NCBI RefSeq assembly: GCF_024519455.1
Contig: NZ_JALJRY010000003.1
Coordinates: 62,001 to 126,000, forward strand
Length of the DNA: 64,000 nucleotides
Reading direction: 5' to 3'
From: Streptomyces sp. STR69
Lineage (GTDB): Bacteria > Actinomycetota > Actinomycetes > Streptomycetales > Streptomycetaceae
Shown: positions 56,062 to 64,000 of the stretch, one piece after another
How the letters are laid out: every line of letters begins with the position of its first letter
Numbering within the stretch: position 1 is the stretch's first letter
Notes under the pieces: generated by a model
The model's input: only the letters and a program-made list of their open reading frames with translations
Told to the model about the DNA's origin: nothing
The model's database searches: none
Position numbers and translations under genes: made by a program

Positions 56062-58224
56062 ATGGACCCGGTCGGCATCGCGTCCCGCAGACTGCCGCGT
56101 GTCGCGGCTCTGGTCCTGGCCGTCCTCGCGACGGCGGTCCTCACCCTCGCGGCCACGGCCCGCTCCACCGTGGTCTCACCCGGTTTCTACCGGTCCGCAC
56201 TGGACGAGCAGCAGGCCTACGACCGGCTCTACAGCCAGGTGCTGGTCGATCCCCGGACGGCCGCGGTCACCCGGGGGCTGCTCGCCCGGCTGCCCGTGCC
56301 GGAGGCCCAGGTCACCTCCAACCTCAAGCTGGTGCTGCCGCCGGAGACGGTCCGCGATCTCACCCAGCAGCAGATCGACGCCGTGGTGGGCTATCTGGGC
56401 GGCGAGCGCGACTCGCTGGTCCTCAAGGTCGATCTGCGGCCGGTGCTTGCCAATCTCAACGACCTCGCGCAGATCTACTTCGGCGATCTCGTCGCCTCGG
56501 TCCAGAACCGGCCCGAGCCCGACTTCGAACGCTTCTCGGCCGACCTGTCCACCGCCCTGGCAGCCGTGACCGCGGGGCACGTCCCGAGCGGGCTGCCCGC
56601 TCTCCCGCTGACCGAGACACAGGCGGAACAGGCGGCCGGGACGCTGGTGAGCGGGCTGCCCGTCGCGGACCGGGACGCCCTGCGTCCGGCGGTAGAAGCC
56701 GCGCTGCGGGACGGCGATGTCGCGACCGCGCTCGCCACCGTGGCCCCCGCCGCCGTGTCGGACCGCACCCGTACGGCCGCCGACCGGCTGCGGACGACCG
56801 TGAACGGCGGCACCTGGAACCTCACGGACACCCTCGCCGCGTCCGGCAACGACCTGGCCCCGCTGCACCGCGCCCGCACCTACACGGCGGTCGGCCTCGG
56901 CCTCACGGAGGCCCTCGCCTCGGCGCTCCTCGTCGCCGCGCTGACGGTGCTGTGGATCGGCGGCTCGGCGTCCCCGGGCCGCCGGCTCCTCCCCGTGGGC
57001 TGGTCCCTCGCGGCCGGTGGAGTGCTGGCCGGGCTCGTCGCCGTCCTCTTCCGACTGATCAGCGGCGGACGGGTGATCGATCCGCCGGCTTCCTGGCCAC
57101 CTAGCCTGGCCCGGCTGGTCGACGACGTACAGCGCACCGCCCTGGACCGGCTCACGGCCACCACCCTGACGACCGCCCTGGTCCCGGTCCTGGCCGGCGC
57201 CCTCCTGACCGGCGTGGGCTGGGCCCTCCAGGTCCGGCCGCACATGCCCGCCCTCCCCCGCCTCCGCCGGCTGGCCCTCGCCACGGGCGGCGCCGCCGTC
57301 GCCGGCGTCCTGCTGATCCCGTACGCCGTCACGCCCACCGCGTCCCGCACCTGCGAGGGCAGCGCCGACCTGTGCGACCGGTCCTACGACGAGGTCGCCT
57401 ACCTCACCTCGCACAACGCGATGTCGACCACCGTCGACCGGTTCATCGGCCCGCTCCAAGACCCGGGAATCACCGCCCAGTTGGACGACGGGGTGCGCGC
57501 CCTGCAGATCGACACCTACAAGTGGGAGCGCCCGGACGAGATCGCCGCGCGGCTCGCCGAGTCCGACTTCACCCCGGAACAGCGGAAGTTCATCGCCTCG
57601 GCCGTCAACAAGGTCAACCCGCCGCGCGAGGGGCTGTGGCTGTGCCACTCGGTGTGCCGGGCCGGCGCCATCGCCCTGGTGCCCGCGCTGCGCGAGATCG
57701 GGGACTGGATGCGCGCCCACCCGACCGAGGTGATCACCCTGATCGTGCAGGACGCGATCAGCGGCGAGGACACCCGACAGGCCTTCGCACAGGCCGGGTT
57801 GAGCGACCTCGTCCACACCCCTGACCCCGATCCCGCGAAGCCGTGGCCGACACTGGGCGACCTGATCGACAGCGGACGCCGGCTCGTCGTCTTCGCCGAG
57901 CAGGCCGACGGTCCGGCGCCCTGGTACCGCAACTTCTACGACTACGGCATGGAAACGCCGTTCGCGTTCCGCACACCGGACGCGATGAGTTGCGTGCCGC
58001 ATCGCGGTGGCAGCGACAAACGCCTGTTCCTGCTCAACCACTTCATCACCATCGACGGCGGCAGCCGGCTGGACGCGGGTGAGGTCAACGCCCGCCGGTT
58101 CGTGCTCGACCGCGTCCACCGCTGCGAGCGGGAACGCGGTCGGCGGGTGAACTTCGTCGCCGTGGACTACACGACGATCGGGGACACGGGCGGAGCCGTG
58201 GACGAGCTCAACTCCGAGCGTTGA
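56062..58224 (+). CDS. Membrane protein with C-terminal PI-PLC-X-like domain
   Basis: A 720-residue membrane protein. After an N-terminal helix (VAALVLAVLATAVLTLAATA), residues ~40-270 form a soluble, helical extracellular region (PGFYRSALDEQQAYDRLYSQVLV). Four more hydrophobic helices follow at about 280-430. Residues ~440-720 resemble the PI-PLC X catalytic fold: LTSHNAMS with H451, LQIDTYKW, LWLCHSVCRAG with H529, and ALREIGDWMRAHPTEVITLIVQD. The two histidines match the general acid/base pair. It may cleave phosphoinositide-like lipids outside the cell. ATG 56062 follows GGGAAATC. Confidence 0.75.
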   Translation: MDPVGIASRRLPRVAALVLAVLATAVLTLAATARSTVVSPGFYRSALDEQQAYDRLYSQVLVDPRTAAVTRGLLARLPVPEAQVTSNLKLVLPPETVRDLTQQQIDAVVGYLGGERDSLVLKVDLRPVLANLNDLAQIYFGDLVASVQNRPEPDFERFSADLSTALAAVTAGHVPSGLPALPLTETQAEQAAGTLVSGLPVADRDALRPAVEAALRDGDVATALATVAPAAVSDRTRTAADRLRTTVNGGTWNLTDTLAASGNDLAPLHRARTYTAVGLGLTEALASALLVAALTVLWIGGSASPGRRLLPVGWSLAAGGVLAGLVAVLFRLISGGRVIDPPASWPPSLARLVDDVQRTALDRLTATTLTTALVPVLAGALLTGVGWALQVRPHMPALPRLRRLALATGGAAVAGVLLIPYAVTPTASRTCEGSADLCDRSYDEVAYLTSHNAMSTTVDRFIGPLQDPGITAQLDDGVRALQIDTYKWERPDEIAARLAESDFTPEQRKFIASAVNKVNPPREGLWLCHSVCRAGAIALVPALREIGDWMRAHPTEVITLIVQDAISGEDTRQAFAQAGLSDLVHTPDPDPAKPWPTLGDLIDSGRRLVVFAEQADGPAPWYRNFYDYGMETPFAFRTPDAMSCVPHRGGSDKRLFLLNHFITIDGGSRLDAGEVNARRFVLDRVHRCERERGRRVNFVAVDYTTIGDTGGAVDELNSER

Positions 58225-58248
58225 GGAGCCCGTTGCCGAGGAGCGTGC

Positions 58249-58860
58249 TCAATAGCGTTGCGCCTTGGCCAACTTGGGGGTCAGCACCGGCTCCGGCGGC
58301 TTCGTGCTGATGGCGACGGGCTGGGCCTTCGCGCCGGGGGCGAGGTTCTCGGCGCCGACGTAGCGCGTCTCCACCACCTTCCCCGAGGAGTCGAGGAAGT
58401 CGACCTGGACGGCGTAGGACGCCTTCTTGTCGGTCTTGTTGGTGATGGTGACGAGGACGGCGAGGAGCCCGCTGGTCTGGGCGCGCGGTTTGCCGGTCAT
58501 GGCGACGTCCGACATCGCGTTGCCCTGGCCCGTGACGTTCTTGAGTTGGTTCTGGGCGTCCTTGCTCGCGCGGGCGACCTCGGCCGACACGGAGGCCTCG
58601 AAGGAGGACGCGGCGGCGGAGGCGGAGGACGCCGCTGCGGAGGCCTGGGCGCGGGCCGACGCGACCGCCGAGGACGCGGCCGACTTCAGGGCCGACGGTG
58701 TCGTGCCGGAGAAGGAGGCCTTGTCCGGGGTCGGGGTCCCCGAGCTGCTGCCGGAGCTGTCGTTGTCGTCGCCGCAGGAGACCAGCGCGACCGTGCTCGC
58801 CGCGACGACGGCGAGGACCAGGGCGGCCGGGCGGGCCCGGCGGAGTGACTTGGTATTCAT
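58249..58860 (-). CDS. Ala/Ser-rich lipoprotein
   Basis: A 203-residue lipoprotein: signal AALVLAVVAASTVALVSC with lipobox VSC near residue 29, then a Ser/Gly/Asp linker and an unusually Ala/Ser-rich helical stretch (SAVASARAQASAAASSASAAA; about residues 60-100), ending in an FxLYD/DUF4352-like beta domain: GLLAVLVTITNKTDKKASYAVQVDFLDSSGKVVETRYVGAENLAPG. Such domains are found in surface lipoproteins. It is monocistronic. ATG 58860 has AAGG upstream, with a TCGGAA-A-TTCCGA palindrome at 58877-58889. Confidence 0.85.
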   Translation of the reverse strand: MNTKSLRRARPAALVLAVVAASTVALVSCGDDNDSSGSSSGTPTPDKASFSGTTPSALKSAASSAVASARAQASAAASSASAAASSFEASVSAEVARASKDAQNQLKNVTGQGNAMSDVAMTGKPRAQTSGLLAVLVTITNKTDKKASYAVQVDFLDSSGKVVETRYVGAENLAPGAKAQPVAISTKPPEPVLTPKLAKAQRY

Positions 58861-58876
58861 CGAAATGAACCTTATG

Positions 58877-58889
58877 TCGGAAATTCCGA
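58877..58889. promoter_or_regulatory. Small palindrome TCGGAA-A-TTCCGA
   Basis: Perfect 6-base arms 17 bases before the lipoprotein start. It might be an operator; it is short enough to occur by chance. Confidence 0.3.
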
Positions 58890-58929
58890 GGTCACATCTC
58901 GTCGCCCGGCCCATCTCCCGTCGGCGAAC

Positions 58930-60234
58930 TCAGACCTCGTCTCGCGTGAGGGCCAGCAGCCGGTCCAGGACCCGCGTGCCACCGGCCCGTACGCCGTCGT
59001 GCTCGAACTCGTCGGTCACCCAGGTGCGCAGGCCCCGGATGGAGTGGGCGGTCCGGAGCGAGTGGGTCGCGTCGACGTACATGTCGTCGTGGTAGACGGC
59101 GGCGGCGACCGGGACCTCGTTGGCCGCGAGGCGTGCCGGGTCGTAGAGCGGCTGCCAGTCGGTGCGGGCGGCGAGGAGTTCGGCGGTGTCGCGCAGCGGG
59201 CGCAGCGCGGGGTCGGAGTCGAACATCCAGGGGTGGATCGTCTCGCCGGTGAAGAGGAGGGGGCCGTCGCCCGCGAGGGTCTTGGCGGCGTCGAACTGCG
59301 GGAACTCGCCGCGGACGCGCTCCGCCGACCAGGCGGTGGGGCGGGCGTCCTGTGCGTAGCACGCCTCGTGGACGAGGGCGTAGAGGGGGTGTCCTGCGTA
59401 CGACAGGGAGTTCTGGACCTCCTCCTGGAACGCGTCGGAGAGCTCAAAGCCCTGCGGGGTGCGGACGAAGGCGTTCTCCAGCAGGAAGTGGAGGCGGTGG
59501 CTGCCCTCGCTGCCACCGAGCATGATGCCGAGGGACTGGAAGGCCTCGGCGGTGAGCCGGTAGCCGTTGGGCAGGACCGGTTCGTGGCACAGCAGGTGCT
59601 CGGCGATGCGGCGGGCGCGCTCCACGTCCTGCGGGTAGCGGTCGTAGTGGGCGGCGACCTTGCGTTCGATGCGCGGGTAGGCGGCCCGGTAGACGTCGTC
59701 CGCGTGGGCGTCGAGGGACGGCAGGCCGCCGGTGAGGAGGGCGGTGCGCAGTCCTTCGGGGGCGGTGGACAGGTAGTTCACCGTGCAGAAGCCGCCGAAG
59801 CTCTGGCCGAGGACGGTCCAGGGGGCGCCGCCGGTGAGGGCCGGGCGGATGGTCTCGCAGTCCCGGACGATCGAGTCGGCGCGGAAGTGCGTGAGGTGGT
59901 CGGCCTGCTCGGCGGGGCCGCCGCGCAGCGGGAGGGTCTGGCGGTTGAGCGGGGTGGAGTGGCCGGTGCCGCGCTGGTCCAGTAGGAGCACGCGGTACTC
60001 GTCGAGCGCGCGGTCGAGCCAGGCCTGTCTACCGACGAAACGATTCGCCCCGAATCCGGGTCCGCCCTGCAGGTAGAGCAGCCACGGCAGGTCCTCCCGG
60101 CCGGCCTTGTCGCTCGCGACGACCTCACGGGCGTAGAGCTCGATGGTCTCGCCCGTGGGGTCCTCGTGGTCGAGGGGCACGGTGAAACGGCGGTCGGTGA
60201 GGACGACGCCGGGCTGGCGGTAGCTGACGGACAA
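58930..60234 (-). CDS. Proline-iminopeptidase-like alpha/beta hydrolase
   Basis: A 434-residue hydrolase of the prolyl aminopeptidase/tripeptidyl type (S33). Oxyanion region LLYLQGGPGFGANR, nucleophile elbow GQSFGGFCTVNYL (G-x-S-x-G), catalytic Asp likely in MYVDATHS, and His in the C-terminal part. The enzyme should remove N-terminal proline or act on a related amide. TTG 60234 follows CAGGAG at good spacing and opens the sequence SVSYRQPGVVLTDRRFTVPLDH typical of the family; the longer frame upstream is spurious. A LacI gene lies 100 bases upstream on the same strand. Confidence 0.88.
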   Translation of the reverse strand: MSVSYRQPGVVLTDRRFTVPLDHEDPTGETIELYAREVVASDKAGREDLPWLLYLQGGPGFGANRFVGRQAWLDRALDEYRVLLLDQRGTGHSTPLNRQTLPLRGGPAEQADHLTHFRADSIVRDCETIRPALTGGAPWTVLGQSFGGFCTVNYLSTAPEGLRTALLTGGLPSLDAHADDVYRAAYPRIERKVAAHYDRYPQDVERARRIAEHLLCHEPVLPNGYRLTAEAFQSLGIMLGGSEGSHRLHFLLENAFVRTPQGFELSDAFQEEVQNSLSYAGHPLYALVHEACYAQDARPTAWSAERVRGEFPQFDAAKTLAGDGPLLFTGETIHPWMFDSDPALRPLRDTAELLAARTDWQPLYDPARLAANEVPVAAAVYHDDMYVDATHSLRTAHSIRGLRTWVTDEFEHDGVRAGGTRVLDRLLALTRDEV

Positions 60235-60335
60235 CGGGACTCCTGGTACGGACGAATGACGGGCCGCGTCACAGTCCAGCACATATGCGTCCGATATCCG
60301 ACCCCCTGGATCATGAAATCCTACTGACCGGCCGA

Positions 60336-61367
60336 TCAGCGGGCGGCGAGGCTGGAGCGGCGCACCACCAGTTCCGGCTGGAGCACGCCCCGCCGGTGCT
60401 CGTGCGGGCGAGCCGTCGGGTCCGCCTCCGCCTCGGTCTCCTCCAGGAGCAGTTCGGCGGCCAGGGCGCCCATGGTGACGGCGGGCTGCCGGACCGAGGT
60501 GAGCGGTACGGCGGCTGCGGCGGCGAACTCGATGTCGTCGTAGCCGACGATCGCGAGGTCGTCCGGGACGCCGACCCCGGCCGCGAACATGGCCTGGAGC
60601 ACGCCGAGGGCGAGGAGGTCGTTGGCGCAGAAGACGGCGGTGGGCCGGTCGGCGAGACCCAGCAGACGGGCGCCGGCATCGCGCCCGGCGGCCACGTCGA
60701 GCCGGTCGGTGGGCAGCTCGCGCAGCGTGCCCGGGTCGAGGCCGGCCTCCACGAGCGCGTTCTTGGCGCCCGTACGGCGGTCGCGCACCTGGTTGAAGCC
60801 GGGCGGGCCGCTGACGTACGCGATGGAGCGGTGCCCGGCGTCGATCAGGTGCCGCACGGCCAGCGCGCCGCCGGCGACGTCGTCCACGGAGACCGAGCAC
60901 TCGGTGGTGCCCTCGGCGACGCGGTCGACGAGCACGAAGGGGATGCCGTGCCGGCGGAACGACTCGATGTTGCGTCCGGTCGCGTCCGCCGGGGTCAACA
61001 GCACGCCCCGCACCCGCTGTTCGGCGAAGAGCGACAGGTACTCGGCCTCCTCGCCGGGGCTCTGCGCGCTGTTGCAGACCATCACGCCGAGCCCGGACTC
61101 GCGCGCGGCCCGCTCGGCGCCGCGGGCCACGTCCACGAAGAACGGGTTGCCCATGTCGAGGACGAGCAGCCCCATGATCCGGCTGCGGCCCGCGCGCAGC
61201 TGGCGGGCCGACTCGCTGCGCACATAGCCGAGGCGGTCGATCGCGGACAGCACCCGGGCCCGCGTCTCCGTGGCGACGGTGTCCGGGCGGTTGATGACGT
61301 TCGAGACCGTGCCGACGGAGACTCCGGCGACGCGGGCGACGTCCTTGATACCCACCGGCTGGGCCAT
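60336..61367 (-). CDS. LacI-family regulator of the rhamnose locus
   Basis: A 343-residue LacI/GalR regulator. Residues 6-27 are the helix-turn-helix (IKDVARVAGVSVGTVSNVIN), with hinge helix ~48-58, then a periplasmic-binding-protein-like effector domain (IMGLLVLDMGNPFFVDVARGAE, GVLLTPAD, AVFCANDLLALGVLQAMFAAG). It sits at the head of the BNR-4 / rhamnose mutarotase / rhamnose-binding protein genes on the same strand and is likely their sugar-responsive repressor. ATG 61367 follows GGAGGT. Confidence 0.9.
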   Translation of the reverse strand: MAQPVGIKDVARVAGVSVGTVSNVINRPDTVATETRARVLSAIDRLGYVRSESARQLRAGRSRIMGLLVLDMGNPFFVDVARGAERAARESGLGVMVCNSAQSPGEEAEYLSLFAEQRVRGVLLTPADATGRNIESFRRHGIPFVLVDRVAEGTTECSVSVDDVAGGALAVRHLIDAGHRSIAYVSGPPGFNQVRDRRTGAKNALVEAGLDPGTLRELPTDRLDVAAGRDAGARLLGLADRPTAVFCANDLLALGVLQAMFAAGVGVPDDLAIVGYDDIEFAAAAAVPLTSVRQPAVTMGALAAELLLEETEAEADPTARPHEHRRGVLQPELVVRRSSLAAR

Positions 61368-61455
61368 CAGGCGGAGACCTCCAGGGTGACGTGGGGCGGC
61401 GGGAAGACCTTCACATTACCGTCATGACCTTTCCCGACTCCGGCGGCTGCCCCGG

Positions 61456-62868
61456 TCACGCGGGCAGGGCGAAGTCGACGACGTGGAGTGCCGAGGGGGT
61501 CGTACCGCTCGACTTCTCCTGGTACATGATCGACAGCACGTTGTCCGCCTTCACCCGCAGCTCGTCGATGACGACCTCGCCGAACGCGTTCAGGTCACTC
61601 GCGTCGTACAGCAGCGTCCAGTCGGAGTACCCGGAGGCCTTCGAGGCGCCGGCGATACGGCCGTAGGGCAGCACCGCGTAGGCGTTGTCGTACTTGTCCA
61701 GGACCAGCTTGGTGCGCTGGCTGGAGTTGAGGGCGATCGGGATCTCGGTCTTCTGCCAGGTCCCGGCGGAGTTCTTGCGGACGTGGAAGGCCCGGCCGTT
61801 CGCGGTGCGGTCGGTGACGTAATTCGTGGTGCACTGGCCGAAGCGGCCGGGGACGTAGCTGATGATCGCGTGCGGGAGACCGGTGGAGTCGGTGGACTGG
61901 CTCTCCTGGTTCATCAGGGAGTGGTCGGGGTTGAGGGAGTCGACGACCAGTCCGCCGTCCGTGACGGCCACGGTGTCCGAACTACCCGTTGTTCCTACGA
62001 CGGTTCCGGCGTCGTTGCGCCAACTGCGGCCCCGGTCGGTCGAGTAGACGTAGCCGGTGTCGTGGTTGGTGATGCCGCCGCTGTTGCACATCACGGCGGC
62101 GGACTGCTCACGCCAGGTGAAGAAGGAGTGCAGTCGGCCGTTGACGTCGTAGTCGATGCCGTGGAGGTACATGTTGCGGGCGGTGCTGGAACCGTGCGTG
62201 CTGGTGTAGGTGCCGGTCGAGGCGCTCCACTCCCCCAGCGCGGTCCAGGCCGAACCGTCGTACTCCGCAAGGGCGTTGCGGCCGTTGCCGGAGATCCCGA
62301 CCCGATAGCTGAGCTGCAGCTTGCCCTCGGGAGTGGCGATGAACTGGGGGTAGGTGAACTGCGAGGTGAGTGCCACACCGTCCAGCGAGGTCTGTACGGC
62401 GCCGAGGACCGCCGAAACCCAGGCGGTGGACGCCGGGTTGTCGAGGAGTCCGGCGACCGACTTGACGTAGAAGAAGCCGTCGCTGTGGGAGTCCATGTTG
62501 AGGTGCAGACGGCCGTCGACCTTGGACACGCCCATGGAGATGACGTTGTGGGAGTCGGCGCTCTTGAGCTGATGGGAGAGAGTGATGGTCGACCAGGTCG
62601 TGGCGCCGAGGGCGCGACGGGCGACGACGGCGTACTTGGTGGATGTGTACCAGGCCGCGTACTGGTAGCCCTTGTAGGTCAACAGCCCGTTCTTCTGGAA
62701 CGAGTTGTTGTTGACCAGGCCGTCGTAGGAGACGAAGTAGACGGCCTGGGCGTCGAGTTGGGTGGTGCTCTTCTTGGTGACGGACGGGCCGGGGTCGGCC
62801 GCCCGTGCGATGCCCGGCGTTGCCACGGCCGCAAGTATGGCGGTGGTGAGCACGGCGCGTCTTCTCAT
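61456..62868 (-). CDS. Secreted BNR-4 repeat enzyme, probable rhamnose-polymer hydrolase or lyase
   Basis: A 470-residue secreted protein with signal peptide RRRAVLTTAILAAVATPGIARA. The mature part is a beta-propeller of the BNR_4 family: FVSYDGLVNNNSFQKNGLLTYKGYQYAAWYT, LNMDSHSDGFFYVKS, THGSSTARNMYLHGIDYDVNGRLHSFFTWRE and YDNAYAVLPYGR. BNR_4 proteins include ulvan lyases (PL24/PL25) and GH145 alpha-L-rhamnosidases, all acting on rhamnose-containing uronic polysaccharides. The adjacent rhamnose mutarotase and rhamnose-binding protein make a rhamnose-polymer substrate likely. Whether it is lyase or glycosidase cannot be decided here. ATG 62868 follows GGAGCC. Confidence 0.85.
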   Translation of the reverse strand: MRRRAVLTTAILAAVATPGIARAADPGPSVTKKSTTQLDAQAVYFVSYDGLVNNNSFQKNGLLTYKGYQYAAWYTSTKYAVVARRALGATTWSTITLSHQLKSADSHNVISMGVSKVDGRLHLNMDSHSDGFFYVKSVAGLLDNPASTAWVSAVLGAVQTSLDGVALTSQFTYPQFIATPEGKLQLSYRVGISGNGRNALAEYDGSAWTALGEWSASTGTYTSTHGSSTARNMYLHGIDYDVNGRLHSFFTWREQSAAVMCNSGGITNHDTGYVYSTDRGRSWRNDAGTVVGTTGSSDTVAVTDGGLVVDSLNPDHSLMNQESQSTDSTGLPHAIISYVPGRFGQCTTNYVTDRTANGRAFHVRKNSAGTWQKTEIPIALNSSQRTKLVLDKYDNAYAVLPYGRIAGASKASGYSDWTLLYDASDLNAFGEVVIDELRVKADNVLSIMYQEKSSGTTPSALHVVDFALPA

Positions 62869-62890
62869 GTGAGCGGCTCCTGTGGGGGGA

Positions 62891-63211
62891 TCACGCGAGG
62901 TGGAAGACCTCGGTGAGGTGCTTCATCGCTTCGTCGGGACGGGCGCCGTCCAAGGACTCGAAGAACGGCGCCATCTCCGCCTGCCAGCGGGAGTTGATGT
63001 CGGTGGCTTCCATGCCGGCCTGGGCGGCGGCGAAGTCCTCGGTCTCCAAGTAGCCGACCAGCAGGCCGTCTTCGCGCAGGAAGAGCGAGTAGTTGTGCCA
63101 GCCGGTGGCCGAGAGTGCGTCGAGCATCTCGGGCCACACGGCGGCGTGCCGCTCGCGGTACTCGTCGAGGCGGTCCGCCCGGACCTTCAGCAGGAAACAC
63201 ACGCGCTGCAT
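62891..63211 (-). CDS. rhaM: L-rhamnose mutarotase
   Basis: A 106-residue protein of the RhaM/YiiL family, interconverting alpha and beta anomers of L-rhamnose. The catalytic histidine is H22 in DEYRERHAAVWPEM, and the conserved WHNYSLFLREDGLLVGYLETED and WQAEMAPFFE segments are present; length matches E. coli RhaM. ATG 63211 follows AGGGG. It lies between the BNR-4 enzyme and the sugar-binding protein genes, so it prepares liberated rhamnose for uptake and isomerisation. Confidence 0.93.
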   Translation of the reverse strand: MQRVCFLLKVRADRLDEYRERHAAVWPEMLDALSATGWHNYSLFLREDGLLVGYLETEDFAAAQAGMEATDINSRWQAEMAPFFESLDGARPDEAMKHLTEVFHLA

Positions 63212-63229
63212 CAACACCCCTATTGGTTG

Positions 63230-64000
63230 CTAGAAGTTGAACTGGTCGATGTTCTTCGCGTCGAAGACGGTCGGCTTGCCGAGGCTGATCACGCCGTCCT
63301 TGCCGATGGTGTACGAGGTCCCGCCGGCCGTGAAGGTCTCGCCCTCCTTGCCTGTGATCTGCCCCGACACCAGCGCCACGGCCGTCTGCGCGGCGAGGGC
63401 GCCGAGCTTCGCCGGGTCCCACAGCTCGAAGCCCTCGACGGTGCCGTTCTTGACGTACTTGCGCATGTCGTTCGGGGTGCCGAGGCCGGTCAGCTTGACC
63501 TTGCCCTTGTACTTGGAGCCGGACAGGTACTGGGCGGCTGCCTTGATGCCGACGGTGGTCGGGGAGATGATCCCCTTCAGGTTCGGGTGCTCCTGGAGGA
63601 GGCCCTGGGTCTGCTGGAAGGACTGCTGGGCGTCGTCGTTGCCGTAGGCGACCTTGACCAGCTTGATGTCCTTGTACTTGGGGTCCTTCAGCTCGTCCTT
63701 CATGAAGCCGATCCAGGTGTTCTGGTTCGTCGCGGTCTGCGCGGCCGACAGGATCGCGATCTCGCCCTTGTAGCCGATCTGTTCGGCGAGCAACTGCACT
63801 TCGGTACGGCCGAGGTCCTCCGCGCTGGCCTGCGAGACGAACGCGTTGCGGCACTCGGGGTTGGTGTCGGAGTCATAGGTGACGACCTTGATCTTGTTGC
63901 TCATGGCCTGCTTGAGCGCGGTGCACAGGGCACCCGGGTCCTGCGCGGAGACGGCGATCGCGTTCACCTGCTGCTGGGTGAGCGTGTTGACGTAACTCAC
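63230..64000 (-). CDS. rhaS: Rhamnose ABC transporter substrate-binding protein, N terminus cut
   Basis: The C-terminal 256 residues of a type I periplasmic-binding protein of the RhaS family: NAIAVSAQDPGALCTALKQAM, VVTYDSDTNPECRNAFVSQAS, LSAAQTATNQNTWIGFMKDEL and EGFELWDPAKLGALAAQT. The DSD-x(2)-PECRN and W-x-P segments match rhamnose-binding proteins of the RhaSTPQ transporter. The signal peptide and the start are beyond the window, and the transporter genes should follow to the right. Rhamnose mutarotase lies 18 bases downstream. Confidence 0.9.
   Translation of the reverse strand: MSYVNTLTQQQVNAIAVSAQDPGALCTALKQAMSNKIKVVTYDSDTNPECRNAFVSQASAEDLGRTEVQLLAEQIGYKGEIAILSAAQTATNQNTWIGFMKDELKDPKYKDIKLVKVAYGNDDAQQSFQQTQGLLQEHPNLKGIISPTTVGIKAAAQYLSGSKYKGKVKLTGLGTPNDMRKYVKNGTVEGFELWDPAKLGALAAQTAVALVSGQITGKEGETFTAGGTSYTIGKDGVISLGKPTVFDAKNIDQFNF

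Noticed and set aside
58249..58860. Ala/Ser-rich run as a sequencing repeat or artefact
   Set aside because: Codons vary along the run, and a normal lipobox and folded C-terminal domain surround it.
1..64000. CRISPR array, insertion sequence, prophage, tRNA or rRNA genes
   Set aside because: No regularly spaced repeats, transposase or integrase motifs, or tRNA/rRNA-like sequence were recognised on either strand.

Overview
The window is a piece of a Streptomyces-type actinomycete chromosome. The evidence is high GC with strong third-position GC, GTG and TTG starts, GGAGG ribosome binding sites alternating with apparently leaderless genes, dense TetR/MarR/ROK/LacI/ECF-sigma regulators, mycobacterial-style lipoprotein and Tat signals, an EF-Tu of the divergent tuf3 type, an IdeR/DmdR iron box and F420-type and VanX-type proteins. 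No rRNA, tRNA, CRISPR array, insertion sequence or phage gene was seen. Many genes are single units with their own regulator and palindromic operator, as expected of accessory or chromosome-arm DNA.

Layout. 1-5230: tail of a Ser/Thr kinase, a DUF4232 lipoprotein, an anion permease followed by a universal stress protein, and a membrane protein joining sigma-like, zinc-finger and ricin-lectin parts. 5231-10330: phytanoyl-CoA-type dioxygenase and aldo/keto reductase between matching TGACGA palindromes, a secreted protein, a flavoprotein, and a TetR gene divergent from a DUF1348 gene with two identical operators. 10331-15370: hairpin-rich gap, ferredoxin plus P450, an NTF2-like remnant, F420-type nitroreductase, DUF4235, VOC protein, a damaged FG-GAP lipoprotein and a TetR. 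15505-26201: APC permease plus amidohydrolase, DUF1304-TetR operon with a nested palindrome, GlxA-type regulator divergent from an oxidoreductase, alcohol and aldehyde dehydrogenases with a divergent MarR, and a STAS protein.

26211-36148: a translation and stress group (EF-Tu3, PRPP synthetase, TetM/OtrA-like ribosome protection GTPase with a possible upstream ORF), DUF4230, VanZ, a secreted GH16-ricin glucanase, a PHP-domain protein and an SDR. 36164-42452: VanX-type dipeptidase, ROK regulator, an APH-like kinase, then a decaying block: an SDR and an AKR truncated into each other head-on, and a LuxR/LAL regulator with an internal deletion and frameshift. A perfect palindrome TCACCGGA-N-TCCGGTGA sits before the SDR and again before the following hydrolase operon, suggesting the remains of one regulon.

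42516-64000: hydrolase operon, DUF3626, an EF-G-binding (FusB-like) FBP protein behind a long palindrome, a quinone-oxidoreductase/CGNR pair separated by three copies of one operator, a TIGR03086 protein, FUSC exporter, lactonase, an iron-regulated DUF2470 protein, a CYP102-like P450 with divergent TetR, a Cys-cluster/pentapeptide-repeat protein, a SigJ-type ECF sigma factor, a membrane protein with a PI-PLC-like domain, a lipoprotein, a proline-iminopeptidase-like hydrolase, and at the right edge an L-rhamnose locus (LacI regulator, BNR-4 secreted enzyme, rhamnose mutarotase, rhamnose-binding protein cut by the window end).
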